From NCBI GenBank assembly GCA_035560935.1, contig DATMYQ010000137.1:1-15709 (forward strand): DNA of 15,709 bases. The letters run 5' to 3'. Origin of the DNA: DATMYQ01 sp035560935. GTDB taxonomy: Bacteria > Bacillota > Negativicutes > Sporomusales > Sporomusaceae. This document shows, one piece after another, positions 7,247 through 13,987 of this stretch. Made by a program: the position numbers and the translations under genes. Below the pieces are notes generated by a model. It was not told the origin of the DNA. It searched no databases and saw nothing but the letters and a program-made list of their open reading frames with translations. Each line of letters starts with the position of its first letter. The stretch's first letter is position 1.

Positions 7247-7831
7247 ATGAAAACAATCAAAGGAACCAAAACTGCCGAAAATTTAATGAAAGCCTTTGCC
7301 GGGGAATCCCAGGCAAGAAATCGTTATACTTACTATGCTTCCGTCGCCAAAAAAGAAAATCTGATCCAAATTTCCAACCTGTTTGTGGAAACAGCCGATA
7401 ACGAAAAGGAACACGCCAAACGGTTCTTTAAATTTTTACTGCCGGAAATGAACGGCGAAATGGTTGATATTCATGCCGCCTACCCGGTGGCTCTGGGTGA
7501 TACGAAAAACAACCTGAAAGCCGCTGCCGACGGCGAACACGAAGAATGGGCGGATCTTTATCCTGCGTTCGCCGATGTGGCCGATCAGGAAGGTTTTGCG
7601 GAAATCGCCACGATTTTCCGTAAAATATCGGAAGTGGAAAAGCGCCACGAGGCCCGCTATCGCAAACTGTATGACAATCTGATCAAAGGTACGGTGTTCG
7701 CCAAATCCGCTTCCCTCGAATGGAAATGTGACAACTGCGGCTATATCCACACCGGTACCGCGGCCCCGGCCCAATGCCCGGCCTGTGCCCATCCGCAAGG
7801 ATACTTTGAAGTTTTTAAAGAAACCTACTAA
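7247..7831 (+). CDS. rbr: Rubrerythrin
   Basis: A 194-residue non-heme iron protein that reduces hydrogen peroxide to water in anaerobes, taking electrons from rubredoxin or NADH-linked reductases; it is cytoplasmic. The N-terminal ferritin-like four-helix domain (about 1-145) carries the diiron ligands in FAGESQARNRY, ADNEKEHAKRF, a central EHEEWADLY region and EVEKRHEARY. The C-terminal rubredoxin-like domain (about 158-194) has CDNCGYIHTG and CPACAHPQGYF, the four cysteines for one Fe(SCys)4 centre. All ligands appear intact. The frame opens at a GTG at 7238, but AAGGAG at 7233-7238 overlaps that codon and lies 8 nt before the ATG at 7247, which is therefore chosen. It probably protects oxygen-sensitive enzymes such as the nearby PFOR, although the two genes are not co-transcribed. 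Confidence 0.97.
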   Translation: MKTIKGTKTAENLMKAFAGESQARNRYTYYASVAKKENLIQISNLFVETADNEKEHAKRFFKFLLPEMNGEMVDIHAAYPVALGDTKNNLKAAADGEHEEWADLYPAFADVADQEGFAEIATIFRKISEVEKRHEARYRKLYDNLIKGTVFAKSASLEWKCDNCGYIHTGTAAPAQCPACAHPQGYFEVFKETY

Positions 7832-7936
7832 ACCGGAATATTTCGGTCTTGAAGTCTTGGCCGCGATCTAAGCGCCCAACGAAAAAACCGCCCCTTGCCG
7901 TTGCGAAGGAGACGGTGTTATCGGTTACGATTATTA

Positions 7937-7987
7937 AACAGGCGTCCTGGTCCCTTGCGTGTTGTCGCGTGGACCAGGACGCCTGTT
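7937..7987. terminator. 17-bp perfect inverted repeat between convergent genes; likely bidirectional terminator
   Basis: AACAGGCGTCCTGGTCC at 7937-7953 is repeated exactly inverted at 7971-7987, with a 17-nt loop that can itself add a 3-bp GCG/CGC helix. It lies between rubrerythrin (plus) and yjdM (minus), where a shared terminator is expected. U tracts are poor on both sides: TTTAATAATC on the minus strand; on the plus strand GATTAATAGTG first, with a run of eight T only at 8004-8011. The remaining bases 7832-7936 hold no gene. They contain a short hairpin (ACCG-GAATATTT-CGGT near 7832) and AACCG...CGGTT pairing at about 7886-7926. Confidence 0.55.
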
Positions 7988-7998
7988 GATTAATAGTG

Positions 7999-8340
7999 TT
8001 ACATTTTTTTTACGAATTCCGATTTTAATTTCATCGCGCCAAAGCCGTCGATATGACAGTCAATATTATGGTCTCCTGCAACCAGCCGGATATTTTTTAC
8101 TTTGGTTCCTATTTTGATAGCCGCTGAACTTCCTTTGACTTTCAGATCTTTGATCATCGTGACGGAATCTCCATCCTGCAACAAATTGCCGTTGGCATCT
8201 TTGGCGATCAAATGATCTTCATCCGCTGTGTTAGCTTTTGCCGGCGACCATTCATGGGCGCATTCCGGACAAATCAACAGGTTTCCGTCTTCATATATAT
8301 ATTCCGACTTACACTGGGGACAATTGGGCAATTCAGCCAT
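7999..8340 (-). CDS. yjdM: YjdM / PhnA-like zinc-ribbon protein
   Basis: A 113-residue small cytoplasmic protein that closely follows the E. coli YjdM pattern. The N-terminal zinc ribbon has CPQC (residues 7-10) and CPEC (24-27). The second domain contains the family hallmark blocks DANGNLLQDGDSVTMIKDLK, VKGSSAAIKIGTKVKNIRL, GDHNIDCHIDGFG and a C-terminal MKLKSEFVKK. It is often annotated as 'alkylphosphonate utilization operon protein PhnA', but this family is distinct from phosphonoacetate hydrolase, and no phosphonate genes are nearby. Its biochemical role is not known to me. The ATG at 8340 is preceded by AAAGGGAGA at about 11 nt spacing. The gene stands alone, convergent with rubrerythrin and with its own likely promoter. 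Confidence 0.94.
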   Translation of the reverse strand: MAELPNCPQCKSEYIYEDGNLLICPECAHEWSPAKANTADEDHLIAKDANGNLLQDGDSVTMIKDLKVKGSSAAIKIGTKVKNIRLVAGDHNIDCHIDGFGAMKLKSEFVKKM

Positions 8341-8402
8341 CGTTGCACAGTCTCCCTTTCGTTATCATTGATTTTTGGCGCTGGCTTGCAACGCCCGCAT
8401 CT

Positions 8403-8411
8403 ATTTTACCA
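8403..8411 (-). promoter_or_regulatory. Extended -10 promoter candidate for yjdM
   Basis: On the minus strand the sequence is TGGTAAAAT, a TGn extension plus the -10 hexamer TAAAAT, about 60 bases upstream of the yjdM start. No good -35 is seen at 17 bp, which is tolerable with an extended -10. Confidence 0.45.
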
Positions 8412-8426
8412 CAAAACAGAATCCTC

Positions 8427-8446
8427 CGGCCAGCCACCGCCGGCCG
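8427..8446 (-). terminator. GC-rich hairpin after the DUF3089 gene
   Basis: CGGCCGGC and GCTGGCCG on the minus strand form an 8-bp stem with one G-U pair and a GGTG loop, 19 bases past the DUF3089 stop. The tail is GAGGATTCTGTTTTG, with a U run displaced by about 10 nt, so intrinsic termination is plausible but not certain. It would close the right-hand operon. Confidence 0.5.
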
Positions 8447-8465
8447 TGCAGACAATCCTTACTCC

Positions 8466-9503
8466 TTACGGCGCAAAAACCACGTGAACCTCACCCGATT
8501 CAAATAATCCCGCCTGGTTTGCCTTGCGGGCCTGAAATGCCGCGACCCGTTCCCGGACGTTATCCTGAAGGTTCCGGTAAAAAAACTGATAGTCATAAAT
8601 ATGATACACGCCACTGGCAATCACGTCCAAAATCGGCGGATACGACTCGGGCGAAATATCGGTCACCTTTAGCGTTCCCCGGATCTCGTCGAGAAAGGCA
8701 CCGGTCAGGCAGGGAATTTCTTTTTTGATGTGACCATCATATCCGGGAAAAACAGCCCCCCGGTTTAGCTCCTTATCAGCCATCTCGCCGGTCGTTTTCC
8801 AGTTTAACGGATTAATTCCCAGCGTTCGTTCCGGCACCATCAAAGAGGTCGTCACGGACTGCGCCTCCGTATTGAAGCTGATAATCACACCGGTATCCAG
8901 TTCTCCCTGCGCCATTTTCAGCTGCGGATACCGGGCAAGGTCCTCGGCCGTCACCCGCCAGCCAATGGCATAGGCCGCCACTAATTTTTCCTGCAGTAGC
9001 GGATCCGCATACAAGTCTTTCATCAGCCGCAGCACCATGTCAGCTCCCTGACTAAATCCGGCAAGCACAATCGGCCGGTTCGCGTTGGATTCGTGCAGGT
9101 ACCAGACAAAAGCGTCTTTAACATCCTGGTACGCCAGGTCAAAATACGGCTCCGCAGTCACCGGCTCCAGCTGGTAAGCCACTAAAGCCGCCTGCCGGTA
9201 ATAGGGCGCATAAAAGTTGCCGCTGACATCATAAATCCCTTTTTCCATATTGACTGCCCCGAGAAAATTTTTGCGGATATGCTGATCATTGATAGGCATA
9301 TTGCGCTCGGTCTCATTGCCGAAAAATACCGTCGGACCGACAAAGAATATATCAGCCGGTTGAGCGGCGCCACTTTCACTCCCGTAATACGCCCAGTTAT
9401 TTGCATCACCATAGTCAAGTCCGGCTGCGCTGACACATCCCCAAAACATCAGTGCAATCAGAAAGATGCCGCTGCTAATCATCTTTTTCCATTTTCTGTC
9501 CAT
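8466..9503 (-). CDS. Exported DUF3089 alpha/beta-hydrolase-like protein
   Basis: A 345-residue protein with an N-terminal signal sequence (MDRKWKK, then the hydrophobic stretch SGIFLIALMFWG). Cys after FWG could be lipidated, but Phe at -3 is a poor lipobox, so signal peptidase I cleavage near CVSAA is equally possible. The mature protein follows the DUF3089 pattern: ADIFFVGPTVFFG near the start, FYAPYYRQAAL, the nucleophile elbow AGFSQGAD (Ser near 149), and a C-terminal YHIYDYQFFYRN block carrying a candidate catalytic His. This points to a serine esterase or lipase-like enzyme outside the cytoplasmic membrane; the substrate is unknown. The frame also has a GTG one codon earlier; the ATG at 9503 sits 7 nt after GGAGG and is preferred. 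It is the last gene of the minus-strand gene string. Whether it is co-transcribed with the genes upstream is open, because 221 nt separate it from the acetyltransferase gene. Confidence 0.85.
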   Translation of the reverse strand: MDRKWKKMISSGIFLIALMFWGCVSAAGLDYGDANNWAYYGSESGAAQPADIFFVGPTVFFGNETERNMPINDQHIRKNFLGAVNMEKGIYDVSGNFYAPYYRQAALVAYQLEPVTAEPYFDLAYQDVKDAFVWYLHESNANRPIVLAGFSQGADMVLRLMKDLYADPLLQEKLVAAYAIGWRVTAEDLARYPQLKMAQGELDTGVIISFNTEAQSVTTSLMVPERTLGINPLNWKTTGEMADKELNRGAVFPGYDGHIKKEIPCLTGAFLDEIRGTLKVTDISPESYPPILDVIASGVYHIYDYQFFYRNLQDNVRERVAAFQARKANQAGLFESGEVHVVFAP

Positions 9504-9533
9504 CACAATTCCTCCCTAGGCAAGGGTTTAATC

Positions 9534-9668
9534 TCACCGTACTCCGGATTCATGCACTTTACCGCAATTATTTAGCCGTTGGGGATCGCAGCCGGATTTT
9601 TGCTGCTGCGCCAGTCGCTTCATTTCATTGACAATCCGTTCCATGCCGGTCCCCACAATCATCTGCAC
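9534..9668 (-). CDS. Possible 44-codon ORF between the acetyltransferase and DUF3089 genes
   Basis: The frame runs from GTG at 9668 (or ATG at 9662) to TGA at 9534-9536. It reads roughly MQMIVGTGMERIVNEMKR, then a Gln-rich and polar tail with two Cys. AAGAGG about 7 nt upstream of the GTG is a plausible but weak ribosome binding site. It is co-directional with both neighbours, 56 bases after one stop and 30 before the next start. The length and helix-forming MERIVNEMKRLAQQQK recall Spo0E-like peptides, but the Spo0E signature (SxxLD) is absent. It may be a chance frame. Confidence 0.25.
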   Translation of the reverse strand: MQMIVGTGMERIVNEMKRLAQQQKSGCDPQRLNNCGKVHESGVR

Positions 9669-9715
9669 GCGGGAGCCTCTTGTATAACGCCGCCACGCCC
9701 GGCAGCTTCAATCCC

Positions 9716-9739
9716 GTTTTTCGCTTATCTGCGAAAAAC
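9716..9739. repeat. Perfect 9-bp inverted repeat across the acetyltransferase stop codon
   Basis: GTTTTTCGC (9716-9724) and GCGAAAAAC (9731-9739) flank a 6-nt loop that contains the stop codon of the acetyltransferase gene. On the minus-strand RNA no U tract follows, so it is not a normal terminator. It could affect mRNA decay or expression of the downstream DUF3089 gene. Confidence 0.45.
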
Positions 9740-10438
9740 CATCCCGTCCCCGCTATCCCGGCGCTCCAGTTGAACCCCCTGATATCCCTGCTCCAGCAGT
9801 TCAATCTGCCGGGGATAATCAGCGCTGAGCGCAAATACAGGTTCCGCCGTGCGCACCCCTACCGGAACCGTCATGTCGCGATAGAAAATGTATCGCCAGA
9901 TGCCTTTAAATTTCGGCATCAATTTTACAACCACCATTCCCTGAAAAATTTTGTCACTGATGCTGGGATAATTGTGCGGCGACACGATGGAACACAGGCG
10001 GGTAAACGGTTTTTCCGCCATCGCCGCCCGCAGCAGCGGCACCCCCATTTTTTTTTGCAGCGAGCTGCCGCGAAATTTCGGCAGAATAACGCAAAGGGCC
10101 AAATGGGCCGTTTCCTCCCGGGATTGTCCGATGCACGACAGCGGATTGTCGGGATCACCGGGATGGTGAATATACAGTACCCGAAAACCAATCAGTCGCT
10201 GAGCGCAAAAAACGCCGATCACCATGCCGTCTTCCCCGAGAAATTTTTCCACCACCGCGTCATCATAACGCCAGAGCATGTTGGGATCTTCCATTGCCGC
10301 CACCACGGCATCATACAAAGCCAGCATCTCCGGCAAATCCGTTTTATTCAATAAGCGCATCGTATACGACTGCCATTGCTGACTGCCCCGTTCCCGAAGT
10401 TCTCCTGCCGCCAGCGTCTCCTGATCAAATGTTGTCAA
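9725..10438 (-). CDS. GNAT-like N-acetyltransferase
   Basis: A 237-residue cytoplasmic protein with a GNAT-type core. The N-terminal strand-helix (YTMRLLNKTDLPEMLALYD, about 25-45) is typical, followed by VIGVFCAQRLIGFRVLYI. The acetyl-CoA loop region is ALCVILPKFRGSSLQKKMG (about 125-145), a degenerate form of the (Q/R)xxGx(G/A) motif A. Later comes a SPHNYPSI segment in the place of the usual xxNxxS. The substrate cannot be predicted, and the C-terminal ~50 residues are not recognised. The frame is open further upstream, but the TTG at 10438 is chosen: AAAGGGGTGA lies about 6 nt upstream, and this start overlaps the end of the MFS gene by 14 bases, indicating translational coupling. A GTG at 10444 is an alternative. 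Coupling to a sensor-transporter and a phosphatase suggests a role in the same process. Confidence 0.75.
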   Translation of the reverse strand: MTTFDQETLAAGELRERGSQQWQSYTMRLLNKTDLPEMLALYDAVVAAMEDPNMLWRYDDAVVEKFLGEDGMVIGVFCAQRLIGFRVLYIHHPGDPDNPLSCIGQSREETAHLALCVILPKFRGSSLQKKMGVPLLRAAMAEKPFTRLCSIVSPHNYPSISDKIFQGMVVVKLMPKFKGIWRYIFYRDMTVPVGVRTAEPVFALSADYPRQIELLEQGYQGVQLERRDSGDGMVFRR

Positions 10439-12824
10439 ATGCTTCACCCCTTTTTCTGGACCAGACCGCCAGAACCAAAAAGACAGTAATCGCACCCAGA
10501 TACAGCAGGCCGATCGCGCCAATCCCTTCCTGAGTGGCGCCAAACCCGACTCCCCAGGCGATCATCATCGGTCCCAACATTTGCCCCAATTTTTTCGTCA
10601 TACTAAATAATCCCAGCGCCGTCCCCGGCCCCAGCCGTTGCGTCGCCGGAAGCTTCAACAAAAAAGTATTTTGAGCCACAAAGCCAATGCTATCGGCCAC
10701 GCCAAACAGGAAAATCGCCACCAGCGCTGCCGTAATACCACCCTTGATAAAAAAAACAAACATGGCCAGAATCCCAATTCCGCTGGCCAGCGGAATGATC
10801 CGCGTAAACCGGGACTGATTATCGATATACCGGCTAAATACCGGCCCCAGGTATACAATACTGACACCGTAAATCATGAAGGCCCGGCCGACATTGGCCA
10901 TCGACAAGCCCTGACTGCTGGAATACAACGGAAAAAAGTAGTTGAGAAAACCGGTCAGGCACATGGCCGACGGAATTGTGACCAGTAAAATCAGCGCCCC
11001 TACTGCCCGATCGCCAAAAAAACCCGCCCATTTCCCCCGGCTCACCGGCACCGCTTTCGCTTCCTGTTTTGGCTGCAGTGCCATACTGCCCCGCGTAAAC
11101 GACAGGGCAAACAGCGCCACCACCGCGATCACCGCCACGGCCACAAAAAACACACCGGAATAATTCAACCGGGCCGCCAGCATCGCCCCCAGCGAGCAGG
11201 CGCAGATATTTCCCGCATAAATTCCGGCGCTTAAACCGGAAAATCCTTTGGCCCGCTCGGCTGACGACGGCAACAGCGCCACATAGCCGCGCATGGCCAT
11301 CCAGGCAAAGCCATAGCCGATCCCCACAATGGCCCGCGCCATGATAAATACGCTGCCTGTTGCGGCCAATCCGGACAAAACGGCTCCCGCTCCCACCAGC
11401 GCCAAACCGGTAAAGAACGGCAAACGCCAGCCCCGCTGGTCAATAATCCGGCCGGTAACAATGGTCATCAGCCCGGCCCCCAGCATTTCTACCGATATCG
11501 GCAAAGCCAACACCGTATTTTGTGACAATCCCGCGATCGGTTGATACAGCATCTTCATTTGCATGGGAATAAAAGAGATGGACAGATCGGTGGCCAGGAA
11601 AAACAGAAAGGCCAGCGGCCGGATCACGGCAACACGACTGGCTTCGTCGCTGTTTTCACCGGCAGCCGTCTTCGCCTTTACCTGGAGCACCAGCAACATA
11701 AACACCATGATTTCCACCATAAAGAAGAACGAAACAAAGGCCACAGTGATAATATCCAGCAGCAACTGCTGCACCTGCTGGTCCACATAGGCTTCCGACA
11801 GGGCAATCGTCAGCCGCCCGCCAACACCCTCGCCATCCGTAAGCAGAGTCCGCTCATACCGGTGATTTACGGCAAGTTCCGGGCTGTTCCCCGGAGAAGA
11901 ATCGGCCTGATACAGCACCTGCTCCTGGTGGTCGGTGATATAAATTCCGCCAATTTCCGGAACAGAATGGGAGACTTTTTTTAGCCAGTCGGATAAATCC
12001 CACAGACTGGAATAGGAAACTCCCCGCTGTAGGATGCTGTTAATATCATAACTGACAATATCCGCCGTGATGACGATGTTATTCTTGACAACATCCAGAT
12101 AAATGCCTTTAAAGTTATTGTTGTTGATATAGGCAAACCCGATCTGCGCCAACGCCAAAACGGTAATGAAAATCGCCAGGAAACGTTTTTGCCGGAGGTT
12201 GCCGTTCCCATCGCGCATAGGTACGAACCACAGCAACAGCAGTAATACCAGCGCGCTACCCATAGCAAAGCCCAGCATGATTTCGAACGTCAGGTGAGTA
12301 AATTGGCCAATCCCCCGCGCCACCACCGTTTTGTCAAACGCCATGATCAGGTATCCGAGCAGTTGTCCCTCCCTGTTCTGCAGCGGCATTACGATCTGAT
12401 ATTGACCGTCCACCGGTACCACAACATAGTTCTTGTCCCTGGTATCCCGGCTAAAGTTGGCTTGCGCCTTCACCTTGCCGCTGATCATCGTGCCAACGGT
12501 TTCCGCCTGCAAACTATACAGTACTTTCCCCGCCGCATCAGCGACGCGTATATCGTCCACTTCTTTGGCAAAGCTTCTGTTTTTCACCAGCAGCTCTTTC
12601 ATGCCATAAAAATTTTCCAGCGGTTTCCCATAACGCACCGCATATTCAATATTGCGTTTGGTTTCACCGCCGGCGACAGCGTAGTTGGCCGCCACAGAAT
12701 CGATGTAGTTTTTTTCCATCGACACCATCGTCAGCCAGCCGTTAAATCCTAACACCACCGTGACCAGCAGCATGGCGATAGCCGCAAATCGCAACGGCAG
12801 GTGCTTCACGACTCGCACTCCCAT
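10425..12824 (-). CDS. Sensor-MFS fusion: two extracytoplasmic sensor-like modules joined to a major facilitator transporter
   Basis: A 799-residue membrane protein, about twice the normal MFS length. The N-terminal ~400 residues contain two TM-loop-TM modules. Module one has a TM at about 10-30, a ~140-residue outside domain (KNYIDSVAANY...VLYS...VMPLQNREGQLLGYLIM) and a TM at about 178-200. Module two has a TM at about 213-232, an outside domain of similar size (YDINSILQRG...IGGIYITD...VLYQ) and a TM at about 375-400. Both loops resemble Cache/PAS-like sensor domains seen in chemoreceptors and kinases. The C-terminal ~380 residues form a 12-helix MFS transporter, with loop 2-3 motif A as GRIIDQRGWRL (~460) and a counterpart GPVFSRYIDNQSR in the second half. 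The ATG at 12824 shares one base with the stop of the preceding gene (TGATG) and has AAGGA at 7 nt; a GTG one codon earlier is the alternative. Substrate and ligand are unknown. Ligand-gated transport, or transporter-linked sensing, is an inference. Confidence 0.85.
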   Translation of the reverse strand: MGVRVVKHLPLRFAAIAMLLVTVVLGFNGWLTMVSMEKNYIDSVAANYAVAGGETKRNIEYAVRYGKPLENFYGMKELLVKNRSFAKEVDDIRVADAAGKVLYSLQAETVGTMISGKVKAQANFSRDTRDKNYVVVPVDGQYQIVMPLQNREGQLLGYLIMAFDKTVVARGIGQFTHLTFEIMLGFAMGSALVLLLLLWFVPMRDGNGNLRQKRFLAIFITVLALAQIGFAYINNNNFKGIYLDVVKNNIVITADIVSYDINSILQRGVSYSSLWDLSDWLKKVSHSVPEIGGIYITDHQEQVLYQADSSPGNSPELAVNHRYERTLLTDGEGVGGRLTIALSEAYVDQQVQQLLLDIITVAFVSFFFMVEIMVFMLLVLQVKAKTAAGENSDEASRVAVIRPLAFLFFLATDLSISFIPMQMKMLYQPIAGLSQNTVLALPISVEMLGAGLMTIVTGRIIDQRGWRLPFFTGLALVGAGAVLSGLAATGSVFIMARAIVGIGYGFAWMAMRGYVALLPSSAERAKGFSGLSAGIYAGNICACSLGAMLAARLNYSGVFFVAVAVIAVVALFALSFTRGSMALQPKQEAKAVPVSRGKWAGFFGDRAVGALILLVTIPSAMCLTGFLNYFFPLYSSSQGLSMANVGRAFMIYGVSIVYLGPVFSRYIDNQSRFTRIIPLASGIGILAMFVFFIKGGITAALVAIFLFGVADSIGFVAQNTFLLKLPATQRLGPGTALGLFSMTKKLGQMLGPMMIAWGVGFGATQEGIGAIGLLYLGAITVFLVLAVWSRKRGEAFDNI

Positions 12825-13987
12825 CACTTGGTCCTTTCAATGGTTTGATAAATTTCATCCGTCACCAAAAACACTTCAAACGGAGGATGATAGCCAATTT
12901 TTCCGGCCACTTCCAGGTTGAGTACAATACTCGGCGTATTCTCAAAGACCTGCGGCAAATAGCGCGGCTTTTCTCCCTGAAAAATCCGGGCCGCCGTCTG
13001 GGCGGCAAATTTGCCAAAAGCCACAAAATCCGCCCGGTATACGCTGAGCAGCGCGCCATTCTTCACTTCCGCCGCCCCCATCTGGGCAAATACGGGAATT
13101 TTGTTATTGTACAACGGTGCGAACTGTTCCGCAAGCTCCGTCACATCGCGATCGATATACAGCGAACAATAGACCGCGTCCACGCCTTCACCCGCCAACC
13201 GGGTATAAGCCTCCCGCATCTCCTGGCGGTGCTTTTCCCGATCGTTTTGCTTGTCTTTGACATGCACTCTGGTGATGGCAAAACCGCGTTCCGCCGCCAC
13301 TTTTTCCACGTCTTCCAGGGCCGCATACACACGACCTTCCGTCGAATCTTCATAAACCATCCCCAGTTTTTTAAAGCCGAACAGATCATGGAAGATTTCA
13401 ATCTGACGCTGATAACGGGCCGGCTCCATGTGCGCCCATACGTGATCCCGTCCGGAGTCATTGACGCTTTGCACAATGCCGGCCTGAAGCGCGTTACTGC
13501 TGGAAAATACCATCATCGGAACAGTATGCTGATCATTGGCCAGTAATTGTCCCGCCTGGGTTCCCATGACCAACACCAGGTCAATATCCTGCTGTTCATT
13601 CAAGCGTTGGATAAGCTTTCCTGCCACCTCTGTGCGCGCCTCCGGGCCCATTTGTTCCAGGCTGTAATAGGCGTCGGCAACAAACTCAATATTTTCGCTG
13701 CCGTTCCGGGCCAGCCAATGCCACATTTCCCGGGATTCTTTCTGTCCCTTCGCATAAGGCAGACCCTGGGTATTCAACCATCCCAGCTCGGCAAAGCCAT
13801 TAGCCAGCGCGTACAACGTGCTGGCATAATTGACAAATTCCCCGGATTCCACATAGGCGACGCGCCAGGGCTTTCCCGGTTGCGTTCGGGGAAGGTCCTG
13901 GCCCGTCCCGCTATTGGCCACAGATCCCAGCAGCAGGATGCCCAGAAAAACCGACAGTACCACGCTGGCCCAGTTTTTTTTACGCAT
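12824..13987 (-). CDS. ABC_sub_bind (TrpX-like) periplasmic substrate-binding protein
   Basis: A 387-residue exported protein of the PF04392-type family. The signal peptide is at the N-terminus (MRKKNWASVVLSVFLGILLL, cleavage near residue 25-30); no lipobox cysteine is present, so it may be released or stay anchored by this helix. The two Rossmann-like lobes are recognisable: WRVAYVESGEF opens lobe one, IDLVLVMGTQAGQLL and VPMMVFSSSNALQAGIV follow, then KKLGMVYEDSTEGRVYAALEDVEKVAAERG begins lobe two, with VDAVYCSLYI, KIPVFAQMGAAEVKNGALLSVYRADF and a family-typical IVLNLEVAGKIGYHPP near the end. No ABC permease or ATPase gene is adjacent, which is unusual. The long frame opens at 14065, but the ATG at 13987 has GGGAG about 8-9 nt upstream and gives a normal signal peptide. 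It overlaps the phosphatase gene by 8 bases and the transporter gene by 1. Ligand unknown; TrpX relatives bind aromatic amino acids. Confidence 0.88.
   Translation of the reverse strand: MRKKNWASVVLSVFLGILLLGSVANSGTGQDLPRTQPGKPWRVAYVESGEFVNYASTLYALANGFAELGWLNTQGLPYAKGQKESREMWHWLARNGSENIEFVADAYYSLEQMGPEARTEVAGKLIQRLNEQQDIDLVLVMGTQAGQLLANDQHTVPMMVFSSSNALQAGIVQSVNDSGRDHVWAHMEPARYQRQIEIFHDLFGFKKLGMVYEDSTEGRVYAALEDVEKVAAERGFAITRVHVKDKQNDREKHRQEMREAYTRLAGEGVDAVYCSLYIDRDVTELAEQFAPLYNNKIPVFAQMGAAEVKNGALLSVYRADFVAFGKFAAQTAARIFQGEKPRYLPQVFENTPSIVLNLEVAGKIGYHPPFEVFLVTDEIYQTIERTK

Noticed and set aside
7937..7987. Integron attC site or insertion-sequence end
   Set aside because: The arms lack the GTTRRRY/RYYYAAC core arrangement of attC, and there is no transposase, integrase or target duplication nearby.
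8376..8390. Sigma-54-like promoter TGGCGC-N4-TTGCA on the plus strand
   Set aside because: The spacer is one base short, which usually abolishes function, and no plus-strand gene follows.
9680..10354. 224-codon plus-strand frame opposite the acetyltransferase
   Set aside because: The minus-strand frame has GNAT-like motifs and a coupled start. The plus-strand product shows no domain.
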